From Oceanithermus desulfurans (lineage in GTDB: Bacteria > Deinococcota > Deinococci > Deinococcales > Marinithermaceae), in the NCBI RefSeq assembly GCF_014201675.1, contig NZ_JACHEZ010000001.1:62001-126000 (forward strand): DNA of 64,000 nucleotides. Direction: 5' to 3'. Numbering within the stretch: the first letter of the stretch is position 1; every line of letters begins with the position of its first letter. Under the pieces are notes generated by a model that saw only the letters and a list, made by a program, of their open reading frames with translations, had not been told where the DNA came from and searched no databases. Positions 29,035 to 39,561 of the stretch are shown here, piece after piece. The position numbers and the translations under genes are program-made.

Positions 29035-29937
29035 ATGTCCAACCACCTCTTGTCGATCTCCGATCTCGATGCCGATCGGCTGCACGCCTTGCTCAAAACC
29101 GCGGAGCAGTTCAAGAACGCGCGTTATCGGGGTAGTGAGCTTCGTGGTAAGACGCTGGCCATGATCTTCGAAAAACCCTCGTTACGGACGCGCACCACCC
29201 TCGAGGTCGCGGCCGTGCACCTGGGAGGGCACGCGGTCTACCTCGACGCCCGGCAGGTGGGTCTGGGCGTGCGCGAGCCGGTGCGCGACGTAGCTGAGAA
29301 CCTGGGCCGTTGGGTCGAGGGGGTCTCGGCGCGCGTGAATAAACATGAAACGGTGGCCGGTCTCGCGGAGTTTGCGGGCGTGCCCGTGATCAACGCGCTT
29401 TCCGACGCGCACCACCCGCTGCAGGCGCTTGCCGACCTGATGACCCTCAAGGAGAACTTCGGTAGGCTCGCCGGGGTTCGCCTCGCCTACGTGGGCGACG
29501 GCAACAACGTGCTGACCTCACTCCTCGAGGCCGCGGCGCTCGCAGGGCTCGAGGTGGTGGTGAGCACCCCTGAAGGTTACGAGCCCGACGCCGGCCTGCT
29601 CGAGCGGGCGCAGGCCCGCTTCGTCCGCGACCCCTACCAGGCGGTGCAGGGGGTCGACGCGGTTTACACCGACGTCTGGACCTCGATGGGTCAGGAGGCC
29701 GAGGCCGAGCAGCGGCTGCGTGATTTTGGGGGGTACACCGTCACCCCCGAGCTCATGGAGGCCGCCGGAGCACAGGCCATCTTCCTGCACTGCCTGCCGG
29801 CCCACTACGGCGAAGAGGTGGTCGAGGCCGTGGCCCACGGGCCCCGGAGCCGCATCTTCGACCAGGCCGAGAACCGGCTGCATACGGTCAAGGCGGTGCT
29901 CGCGCACTACCTGGGAGGCCGCCCTTGGTCCGGGTAG
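29035..29937 (+). CDS. argF: Ornithine carbamoyltransferase
   Basis: This 300-residue enzyme makes citrulline from ornithine and carbamoyl phosphate. FEKPSLRTRTTLEVA is the carbamoyl-phosphate STRTR-type motif (SLRTRT here), HHPLQALADLMTL the second binding motif, and FLHCLPAHYGEEV the ornithine-site HCLP motif. I chose ATG 29035 because GGGAGG lies 9 nt upstream; the frame is open to 28984. It heads an argF-argC-argJ operon. Confidence 0.96.
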   Translation: MSNHLLSISDLDADRLHALLKTAEQFKNARYRGSELRGKTLAMIFEKPSLRTRTTLEVAAVHLGGHAVYLDARQVGLGVREPVRDVAENLGRWVEGVSARVNKHETVAGLAEFAGVPVINALSDAHHPLQALADLMTLKENFGRLAGVRLAYVGDGNNVLTSLLEAAALAGLEVVVSTPEGYEPDAGLLERAQARFVRDPYQAVQGVDAVYTDVWTSMGQEAEAEQRLRDFGGYTVTPELMEAAGAQAIFLHCLPAHYGEEVVEAVAHGPRSRIFDQAENRLHTVKAVLAHYLGGRPWSG

Positions 29938-30971
29938 CCATCTTGGGGGCCAGCGGCTACGGGGGCTCGGAGCTGATCCGCATCCTCGGCCGCCACCCCG
30001 GGGTCCGGCTCGTGGGCTTCAGCAGCCGCGCCTACGCCGGCCGCCCGCTCTCGGCCGCCTGGCCCCAGATCGACCTGAACACCCCCTTCGTCCAGGTGGA
30101 GGAGGCGGTGGCCGAGGCCGAGCTGGTCTTCATGGCGCTCCCCAACGGCATCGCCATGAAGCTGGCCCCGCAGCTGGTGGAGGAGGGCCGGCGGGTCATC
30201 GACCTCTCGGGGGACTTCCGGCTGCCGCCCGACGTCTACGAGGCCTGGTACGGCATCCGCCACGCCAGCCCCGACTGGTACCCCCGCGCCCGCTACGGGC
30301 TCACCGAGCTGTTCCGCGAGGACCTGCCCGGCGCCGAGCTGGTGGCCAACCCGGGCTGCTACGTGACCGCGGCCAGCCTGGCGCTGGCGCCGCTGGTGGC
30401 CGCGGAGCTCGACGGGCGCGTGGTCGTCACCGCCATGAGCGGCGTCTCGGGGGCCGGGCGCGACGCCGGCGGCACGGCGTTCGCCGAGGTGAACGAGAAC
30501 CTGCGGCCCTACAAGCCCGCGGGCCGGCACCGCCACACCGCAGAGATCGAGTTCAACCTGGCGCGGCTGCGCGCCCAGGGGCGGTCCCTGCGGACCCACG
30601 GGCCCGCCGAAGCACGGCCGCTTTCGTTCACGCCCCACCTGGTGCCGATGACCCGCGGCATCCTGGTGACCGCCTACGTTGACCCGCCCCGCGGGGTCGC
30701 GCCGGGGGAGCTCGCGGAGCTGTTCGCGACCTTCTACGCCGGAGAGCGCTTCGTCCGCCTGAGCGAGGACCTGCCCCAGACCAAGGGGGTCTACGGAGCC
30801 AACACCGTCTGGATCAGCCCCAGGCTCGACGAGCGCACCGGGCAGATCGTCGTCTTCGCGGCCATCGACAACCTGGTCAAGGGGGCTTCGGGTCAGGCGG
30901 TGCAGAACATGAACGTCGTGCTCGGCTACGACGAGGGGCTGGGTCTGGAGACCCACGGGCTTTGGCCCTAG
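29925..30971 (+). CDS. argC: N-acetyl-gamma-glutamyl-phosphate reductase
   Basis: This 348-residue NADPH-dependent reductase of arginine (acetylated) synthesis has [14 protein letters not shown] (Rossmann), [31 protein letters not shown] with the catalytic Cys, and RHRHTAEIE. The start is TTG 29925, 13 nt inside argF, so the genes are translationally coupled. It works upstream of ArgJ's transacetylase step via ArgD, not encoded here. Confidence 0.96.
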   Translation: MVRVAILGASGYGGSELIRILGRHPGVRLVGFSSRAYAGRPLSAAWPQIDLNTPFVQVEEAVAEAELVFMALPNGIAMKLAPQLVEEGRRVIDLSGDFRLPPDVYEAWYGIRHASPDWYPRARYGLTELFREDLPGAELVANPGCYVTAASLALAPLVAAELDGRVVVTAMSGVSGAGRDAGGTAFAEVNENLRPYKPAGRHRHTAEIEFNLARLRAQGRSLRTHGPAEARPLSFTPHLVPMTRGILVTAYVDPPRGVAPGELAELFATFYAGERFVRLSEDLPQTKGVYGANTVWISPRLDERTGQIVVFAAIDNLVKGASGQAVQNMNVVLGYDEGLGLETHGLWP

Positions 30972-30981
30972 GAGGTACGGC

Positions 30982-32124
30982 ATGCGCTTACCCGAAGGAT
31001 TCACGGCCGGTGCGACGGCCAGCGGCATCAAACCCAGCGGTCGCCCCGACCTTGCGCTGGTGCGGATCGAACCCGAGGCCGCATGGGCCTACGTGGCCAC
31101 CACCAACCGCGCCGCCGCGCCCTGCGTGGGGCGCGGCCGGCGGCTCTACGCAGACGGAGCCCCGGTCGCGGGCCTGATCGTCAACGCCGGGAACGCCAAC
31201 TGCGCCACCGGCGAACGGGGTGTCCTTGACGACCGGCGCCTCGCCGAGCTGGCCGCAGAGCGCCTGGGGGTGGAGCCCCGGACGGTGCTCACCGCCTCGA
31301 CCGGCGTGATCGGCGTGCCCCTTCCCGTCGCCAAGGTCGAGGCCCACATCGGTGCGATCGAGCTCACGCACGACCTGGACGCCTTCGCCGAGGCGATCCT
31401 CACCACGGACACCCGCGTCAAGTTGAGCGAGCGGTCGCTGCCCGGCGGGGCGCGGGTGGTGGGGGTGGCCAAGGGCAGCGGGATGATCCACCCCAACATG
31501 GCGACGATGCTGGCCTACCTGTTCACCGACGCGGCCGTGGACCCGGATGCGCTGCGTCGCCGCTGGCCGCAGGTGGTGGGGGCCACCTTCAACCAGGTCA
31601 CCGTCGACGGCGACACCTCGACCAACGACATGGCCGTGCTCTTTGCCAGCGGCCGCGCGGGACCGGTGGCCGACGGGGCCTTCTGGGAGGCGGTTTTCGC
31701 CGTGGCCCGGGATCTGGCGCGGCAGATCGCCCGCGACGGCGAGGGGGCCGAGAAGCTGATCACGGTGCGGGTGCGCGGAGCGGCGAGCGAAGCGGAGGCG
31801 CGCACCGCGGCGCGCGCGGTGGCGGCGAGCGCGCTCTGGAAGGCCGCCGTGCACGGCAACGACCCCAACTGGGGGCGCATCCTGGTGGCCCTCGGGTATT
31901 CGGGGGCCCGCTTCGAGCCCGAGCGGCTGGAGATCCGCCTGCAGGAGACGGTGATCTACGACGGCGGTGCGGTGCCCTACAGCGGCATCGCCCTCTCGCA
32001 GGCGATGCAGGCGGAGGAGGTCGTGGTGGACGTCGACTTCCGCGAGGGGGAGGGTGCGGCCGAGGCCTGGGGCTGCGACCTCACCGAGGGTTACGTCAAG
32101 ATCAACGCCGAGTACACCACCTAG
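30982..32124 (+). CDS. argJ: Bifunctional ornithine acetyltransferase/N-acetylglutamate synthase
   Basis: This 380-residue Ntn-type enzyme recycles the acetyl group between acetylornithine and glutamate. [14 protein letters not shown] contains the autocleavage site before Thr, producing alpha and beta chains. [34 protein letters not shown] and DPNWGRIL are conserved. The start is ATG 30982 with TAGGAGGTACGGC upstream, 10 nt after argC. Whether it is mono- or bifunctional cannot be told from the sequence. Confidence 0.95.
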   Translation: MRLPEGFTAGATASGIKPSGRPDLALVRIEPEAAWAYVATTNRAAAPCVGRGRRLYADGAPVAGLIVNAGNANCATGERGVLDDRRLAELAAERLGVEPRTVLTASTGVIGVPLPVAKVEAHIGAIELTHDLDAFAEAILTTDTRVKLSERSLPGGARVVGVAKGSGMIHPNMATMLAYLFTDAAVDPDALRRRWPQVVGATFNQVTVDGDTSTNDMAVLFASGRAGPVADGAFWEAVFAVARDLARQIARDGEGAEKLITVRVRGAASEAEARTAARAVAASALWKAAVHGNDPNWGRILVALGYSGARFEPERLEIRLQETVIYDGGAVPYSGIALSQAMQAEEVVVDVDFREGEGAAEAWGCDLTEGYVKINAEYTT

Positions 32125-32180
32125 CCGCCGGTAGGGGTGGAAAACCCGTTCCCGTGGGATGTTTCGCCCCCGTGCTGTGC

Positions 32181-32186
32181 TATACT
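32181..32186 (+). promoter_or_regulatory. -10 box of the 149-aa envelope protein
   Basis: TATACT, about 31 nt before the ATG, followed by a strong TTGGAGGTGATGGT ribosome-binding site. It is a leadered promoter, unlike many neighbours. Confidence 0.55.
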
Positions 32187-32217
32187 TTAATGCGTAACAT
32201 AACTTGGAGGTGATGGT

Positions 32218-32667
32218 ATGAGGAAGGTTCTGGCAGTTGCAGCGTTGATGATGGTGTTGTCCTTCGCCTCGGCCAAGAGCTACATGGGTGTGTTCTCGGG
32301 TTACCCCGAAGCCATCGGTGTGCAGTACACCATGGACAGCGGCATGCGGTTCAGCATCGGACTGCCGGTCTTCGGCGGATTCGGCGTGGCGGGTTCGGCG
32401 GACATGATCATGGGGAGCGGACCCATCGACGTCGAGGGCTTGGACCTCAGCTACTACTACGGGGCCGGCGCCTCGGCTTACTTCGTGAACTACAGCATCT
32501 ACGGCAGCGCCTTCGGCGTGAACGGTCACGGCCTGCTGGGCGTCGAATGGATGATTCCCGACACCAACTTCGGGGTCTTCTCGGAAGCCCAGATCGGCGC
32601 CGAGTACGACTCGTACTTCGCCTTCAGCCCCTTCTTCGGCGGCCGTTTCGGCGTCAACTTCCGCTAA
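32218..32667 (+). CDS. Small exported beta-rich protein
   Basis: This 149-residue protein has a clear signal peptide, MRKVLAVAALMMVLSFASAKS. The mature part is rich in Gly, Tyr, Phe and Ser with alternating hydrophobic strands (GVQYTMDSGMRFSIGLPVF, YYYGAGASAYFVNYSIYGSAFG) and ends in FGVNFR with a terminal aromatic pattern. That fits a small outer-membrane beta-barrel. Its strong SD and canonical -10 suggest high expression. I do not recognise a named family. Confidence 0.75.
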   Translation: MRKVLAVAALMMVLSFASAKSYMGVFSGYPEAIGVQYTMDSGMRFSIGLPVFGGFGVAGSADMIMGSGPIDVEGLDLSYYYGAGASAYFVNYSIYGSAFGVNGHGLLGVEWMIPDTNFGVFSEAQIGAEYDSYFAFSPFFGGRFGVNFR

Positions 32668-32691
32668 TCTTCGGCTGGTACGATGGGGGAG

Positions 32692-33279
32692 ATGCGCAGG
32701 TATCTCCCCCTTCTCCTTTTGCTCCTGCTGGCCGGATGTTCCCGCAGCGGCGACGCGATGGCCCCGCTTCTGGGCATCACCCAGCCGCGCAGCGGCGCGG
32801 TGAGCGAAGGGCAGAAGGTGACCGTCGAGGGCTACGCCTTCGACGACTCCGGCGTCGAAAGCGTGCGCGTGGGCGGGCAGGAGGTGCTGCCCCAGGCCGA
32901 GCGGGGCCGCAAGCTGGTGCAGTTCCGCTTCCTCGTGGAGGCCAAGAAGGGCGGCCAGGTCGAGCTCGAGCTCGAGGCGCAGGACACCGGCGGCCAGGTG
33001 CGCCAGCTCAAGCTGCCGCTCACCCTGGACACCGAGAAGCCCAAGCTGGTGCTCGAGCGCGTCGAGCTGACCGAGGACAAGCTGCTCCGTATCGTGGGTA
33101 AGGCGACCGACGACGTGGAGGTGGACCGCGTGGTCGTCAAGTACGGCAAGACCTTCAGCCGCCTGCCGCTGCCGCGGGGCAAGGAGGTCAGCTTCATGAT
33201 CCAGGTGCCCGCCGCCTCGGCCACGGTAATCGCCGTGGACGCCGTCGGGCAGCGGGTCGAGCGCGTGGCCAAGCCTTGA
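32692..33279 (+). CDS. Lipoprotein with Ig-like domains
   Basis: This 195-residue protein starts at ATG 32692, with TACGAT 7 nt upstream (leaderless-type); ATG 32683 is also in frame. MRRYLPLLLLLLLAGC is a lipobox with acylated Cys16. Two beta-sandwich-like repeats follow, each with an Ig/bacterial-adhesin look (VTVEGYAFDDSGVESVRVGG; LRIVGKATDDVEVDRVVVKYG). It is probably an envelope lipoprotein of unknown partner. Its stop codon overlaps the -35 of the tRNA-Ile promoter. Confidence 0.75.
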   Translation: MRRYLPLLLLLLLAGCSRSGDAMAPLLGITQPRSGAVSEGQKVTVEGYAFDDSGVESVRVGGQEVLPQAERGRKLVQFRFLVEAKKGGQVELELEAQDTGGQVRQLKLPLTLDTEKPKLVLERVELTEDKLLRIVGKATDDVEVDRVVVKYGKTFSRLPLPRGKEVSFMIQVPAASATVIAVDAVGQRVERVAKP

Positions 33280-33304
33280 CAGCCCCCCGCGGGGTTGATA
33301 CCAT
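33276..33304 (+). promoter_or_regulatory. tRNA-Ile promoter
   Basis: TTGACA (33276-33281), 17 nt, TACCAT (33299-33304). The start of transcription should fall about 17 nt before the tRNA. The -35 overlaps the stop codon of the lipoprotein gene. Confidence 0.75.
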
Positions 33305-33327
33305 ATCCCGTGCTGGGCTGCATGCGA

Positions 33328-33404
<77 letters not shown>

Positions 33405-33430
33405 AAAAGCCGGGGAAACCCGGCTTTTTT
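33405..33430 (+). terminator. tRNA-Ile terminator
   Basis: AAAAGCCGGG-GAAA-CCCGGCTTTTTT begins directly after the encoded CCA: 10 paired bases including A-T pairs, a GNRA loop and a T-run. Confidence 0.92.
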
Positions 33431-33465
33431 GTTGGCGTTTCACCGTGGGCTGGTAGCATGAAGGC

Positions 33466-35100
33466 GTGATCGACCCCGAACTGCAACGCCTGGCGGGCGA
33501 GGTGCGCGGGCTGCTCGCCGAAGGTCTGGAAGCGCTCGCGCGGGCCGGGGAGACGACAACCCCCCTGCGCCAGGCCCTTCAGGACCTGGAAGGCCCCTTC
33601 CTGCTCGTGGTCGCGGGCGAGTTCAACAGCGGCAAGTCGAGCCTGCTCAACGCCCTCCTCGGCCGCGAGCTGCTGCGCGAGGGGGTGACCCCGACGACCG
33701 ACCGCATCCAGTGGATCGCCTACGGCGAGGAGCCGGGCAGCCGGGCCCTGGAGCCGGGTCTGGTGGTGCTGCGCCTGCCCCACCCCCTGCTCAAGGACGT
33801 CCACCTGGTGGACACCCCGGGCACCAACGCGGTGATCGAGCACCACCAGATCCTGACCGAGCGCTTCCTCCCCCGTGCCGACCTGATCCTCTTCACCACC
33901 AGCGCCGACCGACCCTACACCGCCAGCGAGCGCGACTTTCTCGAGCTGATCCGGGGTTGGGGCAAGAAGGTCGTGCTCGTGGTGAACAAGCTCGACCTGC
34001 TGGGCCCCGACGAGGCCGAAGAAGTGCTCGCCTACGTCCGCGAGCAGGCCGCCCGCACGCTGGGCGTCGAGCCCCCGGTCTTCGGGGTTTCGGCCCGGCG
34101 GGCGCGCGCCGGGGAGGACGGGGGCGTAAAGGAGCTGGAAGCCTTCATCGAGCGCGTGCTGCGCGAGGAAGCGGCGCGCATCAAGCTGGGCTCGCCCCTG
34201 GGCGTGCTCGAGCGCCTGCTTGAGCAGGGCGGGGAGCGGCTCGGGCGCGAGGCCGAAGCGCTGGCGGCCGAACTGGAGACCTGCGCCCGCCTGGAAGCCC
34301 TGCTCGCGCGTCATGAGCGGCGGGTACGCGAAGAGTTCCGGGGCCAGACGGCGCAGCTGCGCGAGGTGGTGGCGGCCGTCCAGCGGCGCGCGGCGCGCTG
34401 GCTCGACGAGACGCTGCGCTTCGGCCGCCTCTTCGACCTGATGAACGCGAGCAAAATCCAGAAGTCCTTTGAGGCCGAGGTGGTGGGCGAGGCCCACCGC
34501 GAGCTCGAACGCAAGATCCAGGAGAGCCTGGCCTGGCTCGCCCGCGCTGAGCGCGACCTCCTGGCCTCCGCCCTCGACCTCCTGAACACCCGGGGCGGCG
34601 CCCGCGCCTACGACGACGGGGCGCCGACCCTCTCGGAGCAGGTGACGCGGGCGCTGGAAGCCTACGATTCCGAGGCCGAGGCGCGCGACCTCCAGGGGCT
34701 GCTCAGCCGCGCGCTGCAGCACACCGCGCTGGCCGAGCTGGGCGCGGTGGGCCTGGGTGCGGGGTTGGCGCTGGCGCTGCACGGTCTCGCCGCCGACGTG
34801 ACCGGCGTCACCGCCGGTCTGGTGGCGGCGGTGCTGGGGCTCTCCATCCTGCCGCGGCGCAAGCGCGCCGCGCAGCGGCGGGTCGACGAAGGGCTCGACC
34901 GCCTCGAGCGCGAGCTCAGCGAGGGGCTCGAGGCCACCCTGGAGGGCGAGCTGGGCCGCTCGGCCGCGCGCTTCCGCGCGCTCTACCGCGACCGCTGCGC
35001 CGAGCTTCAGGACCGCCAGCAAACGCTGCAGGCGCTCCGGGAGCGCCTGCAGGAGCTGCGCCGGCGGGCCGGCGCCCTCAGGATCGAGCTCGAAGCCTAG
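33466..35100 (+). CDS. Bacterial dynamin-like GTPase
   Basis: This 544-residue large GTPase has G1 GEFNSGKSSLLNALLG, G2 Thr within VTPTTDRI, G3 VDTPGTNA and G4 VVNKLDLL. Long helical/coiled-coil stalk regions follow the G domain. A hydrophobic hairpin (about 425-465, VGLGAGLALALHGLAADV and GLVAAVLGLSIL) can insert into membrane. Such proteins remodel or repair membranes; some act in stress or phage tolerance. TAGCAT lies 6 nt before GTG 33466 (leaderless-type). Its TAG shares the CTAG palindrome with the stop of the convergent PfpI gene. Confidence 0.88.
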   Translation: MIDPELQRLAGEVRGLLAEGLEALARAGETTTPLRQALQDLEGPFLLVVAGEFNSGKSSLLNALLGRELLREGVTPTTDRIQWIAYGEEPGSRALEPGLVVLRLPHPLLKDVHLVDTPGTNAVIEHHQILTERFLPRADLILFTTSADRPYTASERDFLELIRGWGKKVVLVVNKLDLLGPDEAEEVLAYVREQAARTLGVEPPVFGVSARRARAGEDGGVKELEAFIERVLREEAARIKLGSPLGVLERLLEQGGERLGREAEALAAELETCARLEALLARHERRVREEFRGQTAQLREVVAAVQRRAARWLDETLRFGRLFDLMNASKIQKSFEAEVVGEAHRELERKIQESLAWLARAERDLLASALDLLNTRGGARAYDDGAPTLSEQVTRALEAYDSEAEARDLQGLLSRALQHTALAELGAVGLGAGLALALHGLAADVTGVTAGLVAAVLGLSILPRRKRAAQRRVDEGLDRLERELSEGLEATLEGELGRSAARFRALYRDRCAELQDRQQTLQALRERLQELRRRAGALRIELEA

Positions 35101-35684
35101 GGTTCGATGCGGCTGCCCAGCACCTTCAGGAACTGGCGGATCCACTCGGGGTGCGCGGGCCACGCCGGCGCGGTGACGAAGTTGCGGTCGGTGTGGGCGT
35201 TGGTGAAGGTGTCGTTCGGACCGATGTACTTCGCACCCGCCAGCTCCACCTCAGGCCCCACGGCCGGGTAGGCGCTGATCTCGTACCCCTCGATCACCCG
35301 CGCCGCGGCCAGGATCTGGGCTCCGTGGCAGATCGCGGCGATGGGCTTGCCCGCAGCGGCGAAGGCCTGGGTGTGCTTGATCACGCGCGGGTTGAGCCGC
35401 AGGTACTCGGGGGCGCGGCCGCCGGGTATGAGCAGGGCGTCGTAGTCGTCGGGGTTCACCAGGTCGAAGTCGGCGTTCACCGCGAAGTTGTGCCCCACCT
35501 TCTCGCTGTAGGTCTGGTCGCCTTCGAAGTCGTGGATGGCGGTCTTGACGGTGTCGCCCGGCTTCTTTCCGGGGCAGACCGCGTCCACCTGGTGCCCCGC
35601 CATGAGCAGCATCTGGAAGGGCACCATCGCTTCGTAGTCCTCCATGTAGTCGCCGACGAACATCAGGATCTTCTTCTGCGCCAC
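35097..35684 (-). CDS. DJ-1/PfpI family protein
   Basis: This 195-residue protein (from GTG 35684, behind AAAGGAGGTTTGAG) has KILMFVGDYMEDYEAMVPFQ, LLIPGGRAPEYLR and AAICHGAQIL. The nucleophile-elbow Cys and the Glu of the DYME segment match PfpI. Family members act as glyoxalases, deglycases or chaperones; the exact activity here is undefined. It lies between the sdh operon and the dynamin gene. Confidence 0.88.
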   Translation of the reverse strand: MAQKKILMFVGDYMEDYEAMVPFQMLLMAGHQVDAVCPGKKPGDTVKTAIHDFEGDQTYSEKVGHNFAVNADFDLVNPDDYDALLIPGGRAPEYLRLNPRVIKHTQAFAAAGKPIAAICHGAQILAAARVIEGYEISAYPAVGPEVELAGAKYIGPNDTFTNAHTDRNFVTAPAWPAHPEWIRQFLKVLGSRIEP

Positions 35685-35719
35685 CTCAAACCTCCTTTTC
35701 CGTTCGCCCACCATTCTAC

Positions 35720-35752
35720 AAAAGAAAAGGCGCGGGGCCGGCGGCCCCGCGC
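35720..35752 (-). terminator. Terminator of the sdh operon
   Basis: A perfect 10-bp stem GCGCGGGGCC/GGCCCCGCGC (35730-35739 with 35743-35752) is followed on the minus strand by CTTTTCTTTT, 17 nt past the sdhB stop. Confidence 0.88.
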
Positions 35753-35769
35753 GCTTGGCCTGCGGATCC

Positions 35770-36471
<702 letters not shown>

Positions 36472-36481
36472 CGTCCCCTCC

Positions 36482-38221
<1,740 letters not shown>

Positions 38222-38223
38222 GG

Positions 38224-38625
38224 CTAACCTCCTACCTTGTTGAACGGGAAGCTGAAGAGCAGCATGGTGCCGGTGGCGATCAGCAACGCAACCAGGAAGT
38301 AAAGCACGAACTTGATAAAGCTGCGCCAGCCGGCGTGGTGGACGTAGTCGTCGATGACGTAGCGCAGGCCGTTGGTGCCGTGGAGCATCGCCAGCGCGAG
38401 CATGACCAGGTCGTAGACCTTGATCAGCGGCTGCGAGAATCTGGACGCGACGTAGTCGTAGTCGATCGAGGTGTTGCTGATCATGATGTTGTTCATGTAG
38501 ATGTGGCCCAGCACCAGGAAGACCAGCAGCACCCCGGAGACGCGCATGAAGACCCACCAGATGAGCTCGACGTTGGTGCTGGCCTGCTGGCGGGCTTCGT
38601 TGAAGTTACGGGTCTTGATCGCCAT
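38224..38625 (-). CDS. sdhD: Succinate dehydrogenase membrane anchor
   Basis: This 133-residue protein with three predicted helices ([65 protein letters not shown]) is the second anchor subunit. The His residues in GHIYM and MLHGTNGLR are candidate haem b and quinone-site positions. The ATG overlaps the sdhC TGA by ATGA; sdhA follows 2 nt later. Confidence 0.92.
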   Translation of the reverse strand: MAIKTRNFNEARQQASTNVELIWWVFMRVSGVLLVFLVLGHIYMNNIMISNTSIDYDYVASRFSQPLIKVYDLVMLALAMLHGTNGLRYVIDDYVHHAGWRSFIKFVLYFLVALLIATGTMLLFSFPFNKVGG

Positions 38626-38987
38626 CAGTGACCTCCGCCCCCGAAGATTTCGGGCAGGATCTTGATCATCGTGGGGATGTAGAGGAGCGCAAACAGCACC
38701 AGGACGCCGTACCACAGCTGCTGCTGCACGCGCGTCCCCCAGGAGGTGAAGTCCATGATGAGGATGCGCAGTCCGTTGAGGGCGTGGTAGAGCACGGCTC
38801 CGATCACGCCGAGCAGTCCGAGCTGGAACAGGGGCTGGTGGAAGAACTCGAGGATCGCGTTGGAGTACTTGGCACCGAACATCGCGGCCGTGAGCTCGCC
38901 TACGTGAACCAATAGGTAGAGCAGGATCGCGACCCCGGTGATCCGGTGGAGGTAAAAAGCCCATTGCCCTTCTCTTCCGCGGTACAT
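38625..38987 (-). CDS. sdhC: Succinate dehydrogenase cytochrome b subunit
   Basis: This 120-residue first gene of sdhCDAB starts at ATG 38987, behind AAAAGGAGGCGAT. An ATG seven codons earlier has no RBS. Three helices are present: AFYLHRITGVAILLYLLVHVGEL with SxxxHRxTG-like quinone/haem residues, LGVIGAVLYHALNGLRIL, and LWYGVLVLFALLYIP. It anchors SdhAB and relays electrons to quinone. Confidence 0.93.
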   Translation of the reverse strand: MYRGREGQWAFYLHRITGVAILLYLLVHVGELTAAMFGAKYSNAILEFFHQPLFQLGLLGVIGAVLYHALNGLRILIMDFTSWGTRVQQQLWYGVLVLFALLYIPTMIKILPEIFGGGGH

Positions 38988-39009
38988 ATCGCCTCCTTTT
39001 ACGCCCATA

Positions 39010-39015
39010 AGTTTA
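39010..39015 (-). promoter_or_regulatory. -10 box of sdhCDAB
   Basis: TAAACT on the minus strand, 22 nt before ATG 38987, leaving room for the AGGAGG site; a leadered promoter. Confidence 0.5.
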
Positions 39016-39141
39016 GCACCGCACGCGGCCGTCTCATCTATTTAACGCCCGCGGGCACGCGCCAACCAAGGGGCGAAAGCCCCCTGCCGGCAGCCTAGCA
39101 CCGGAGCTGGAATGGTAAGGTGACCCCAGGAGGGATCCGCC

Positions 39142-39561
39142 TTGCAGCAGCTGGCCTACGGCACCCGGATCACGATCGACGCCCGCCACCTGAGCCTCGA
39201 CGGCCAGGAGGTCGAGGACCGCGCCGCGGAGCTGGCGGCCGCCTGGCCCCTGGGCGGCGGCCTGCGCCGCCACCGCATCGAAGACGACGGCGTGACCCTG
39301 GCGTTCCTGGGTTCGCAGGGCTCGCTCCTGCTTCACGCCTTTCCCGACGAGGCGCGCCTCACCGTCGTGGCCTTTACGGTGGGCGCGGTTTCCGCGGCGG
39401 CCTTCGTCGGCCGCGTCGAGGAGCTGTTCGAGCTGGGGGTCTACGACCTGCGCCGCAGCCGCTACGGCCACTTCTTCCCCCGGGAGGAGGCGCTGCTCGA
39501 ACGGGTGCTGCTGGGCGAGCGCTTCCTGGCGAAGGCCCGCGCCGCCGCTACCGCGAGCTGA
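39142..39561 (+). CDS. SpeD-like protein lacking processing residues
   Basis: This 139-residue protein starts at TTG 39142 (GGAGGG 7 nt upstream). Its pattern YGTRITIDA, then DGVTLAFLGSQGSLLLHAFPD, then LTVVAFTVG lines up with prokaryotic S-adenosylmethionine decarboxylase (SESHLTIHTWPE and FTCG). The Ser that becomes the pyruvoyl group is Gly, the neighbouring Glu is Gln, and the FTCG Cys is Val. So if homologous it cannot self-process in the usual way. The 3' end overlaps the convergent nnr gene by 14 nt. The relationship is inferred by eye. Confidence 0.55.
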   Translation: MQQLAYGTRITIDARHLSLDGQEVEDRAAELAAAWPLGGGLRRHRIEDDGVTLAFLGSQGSLLLHAFPDEARLTVVAFTVGAVSAAAFVGRVEELFELGVYDLRRSRYGHFFPREEALLERVLLGERFLAKARAAATAS

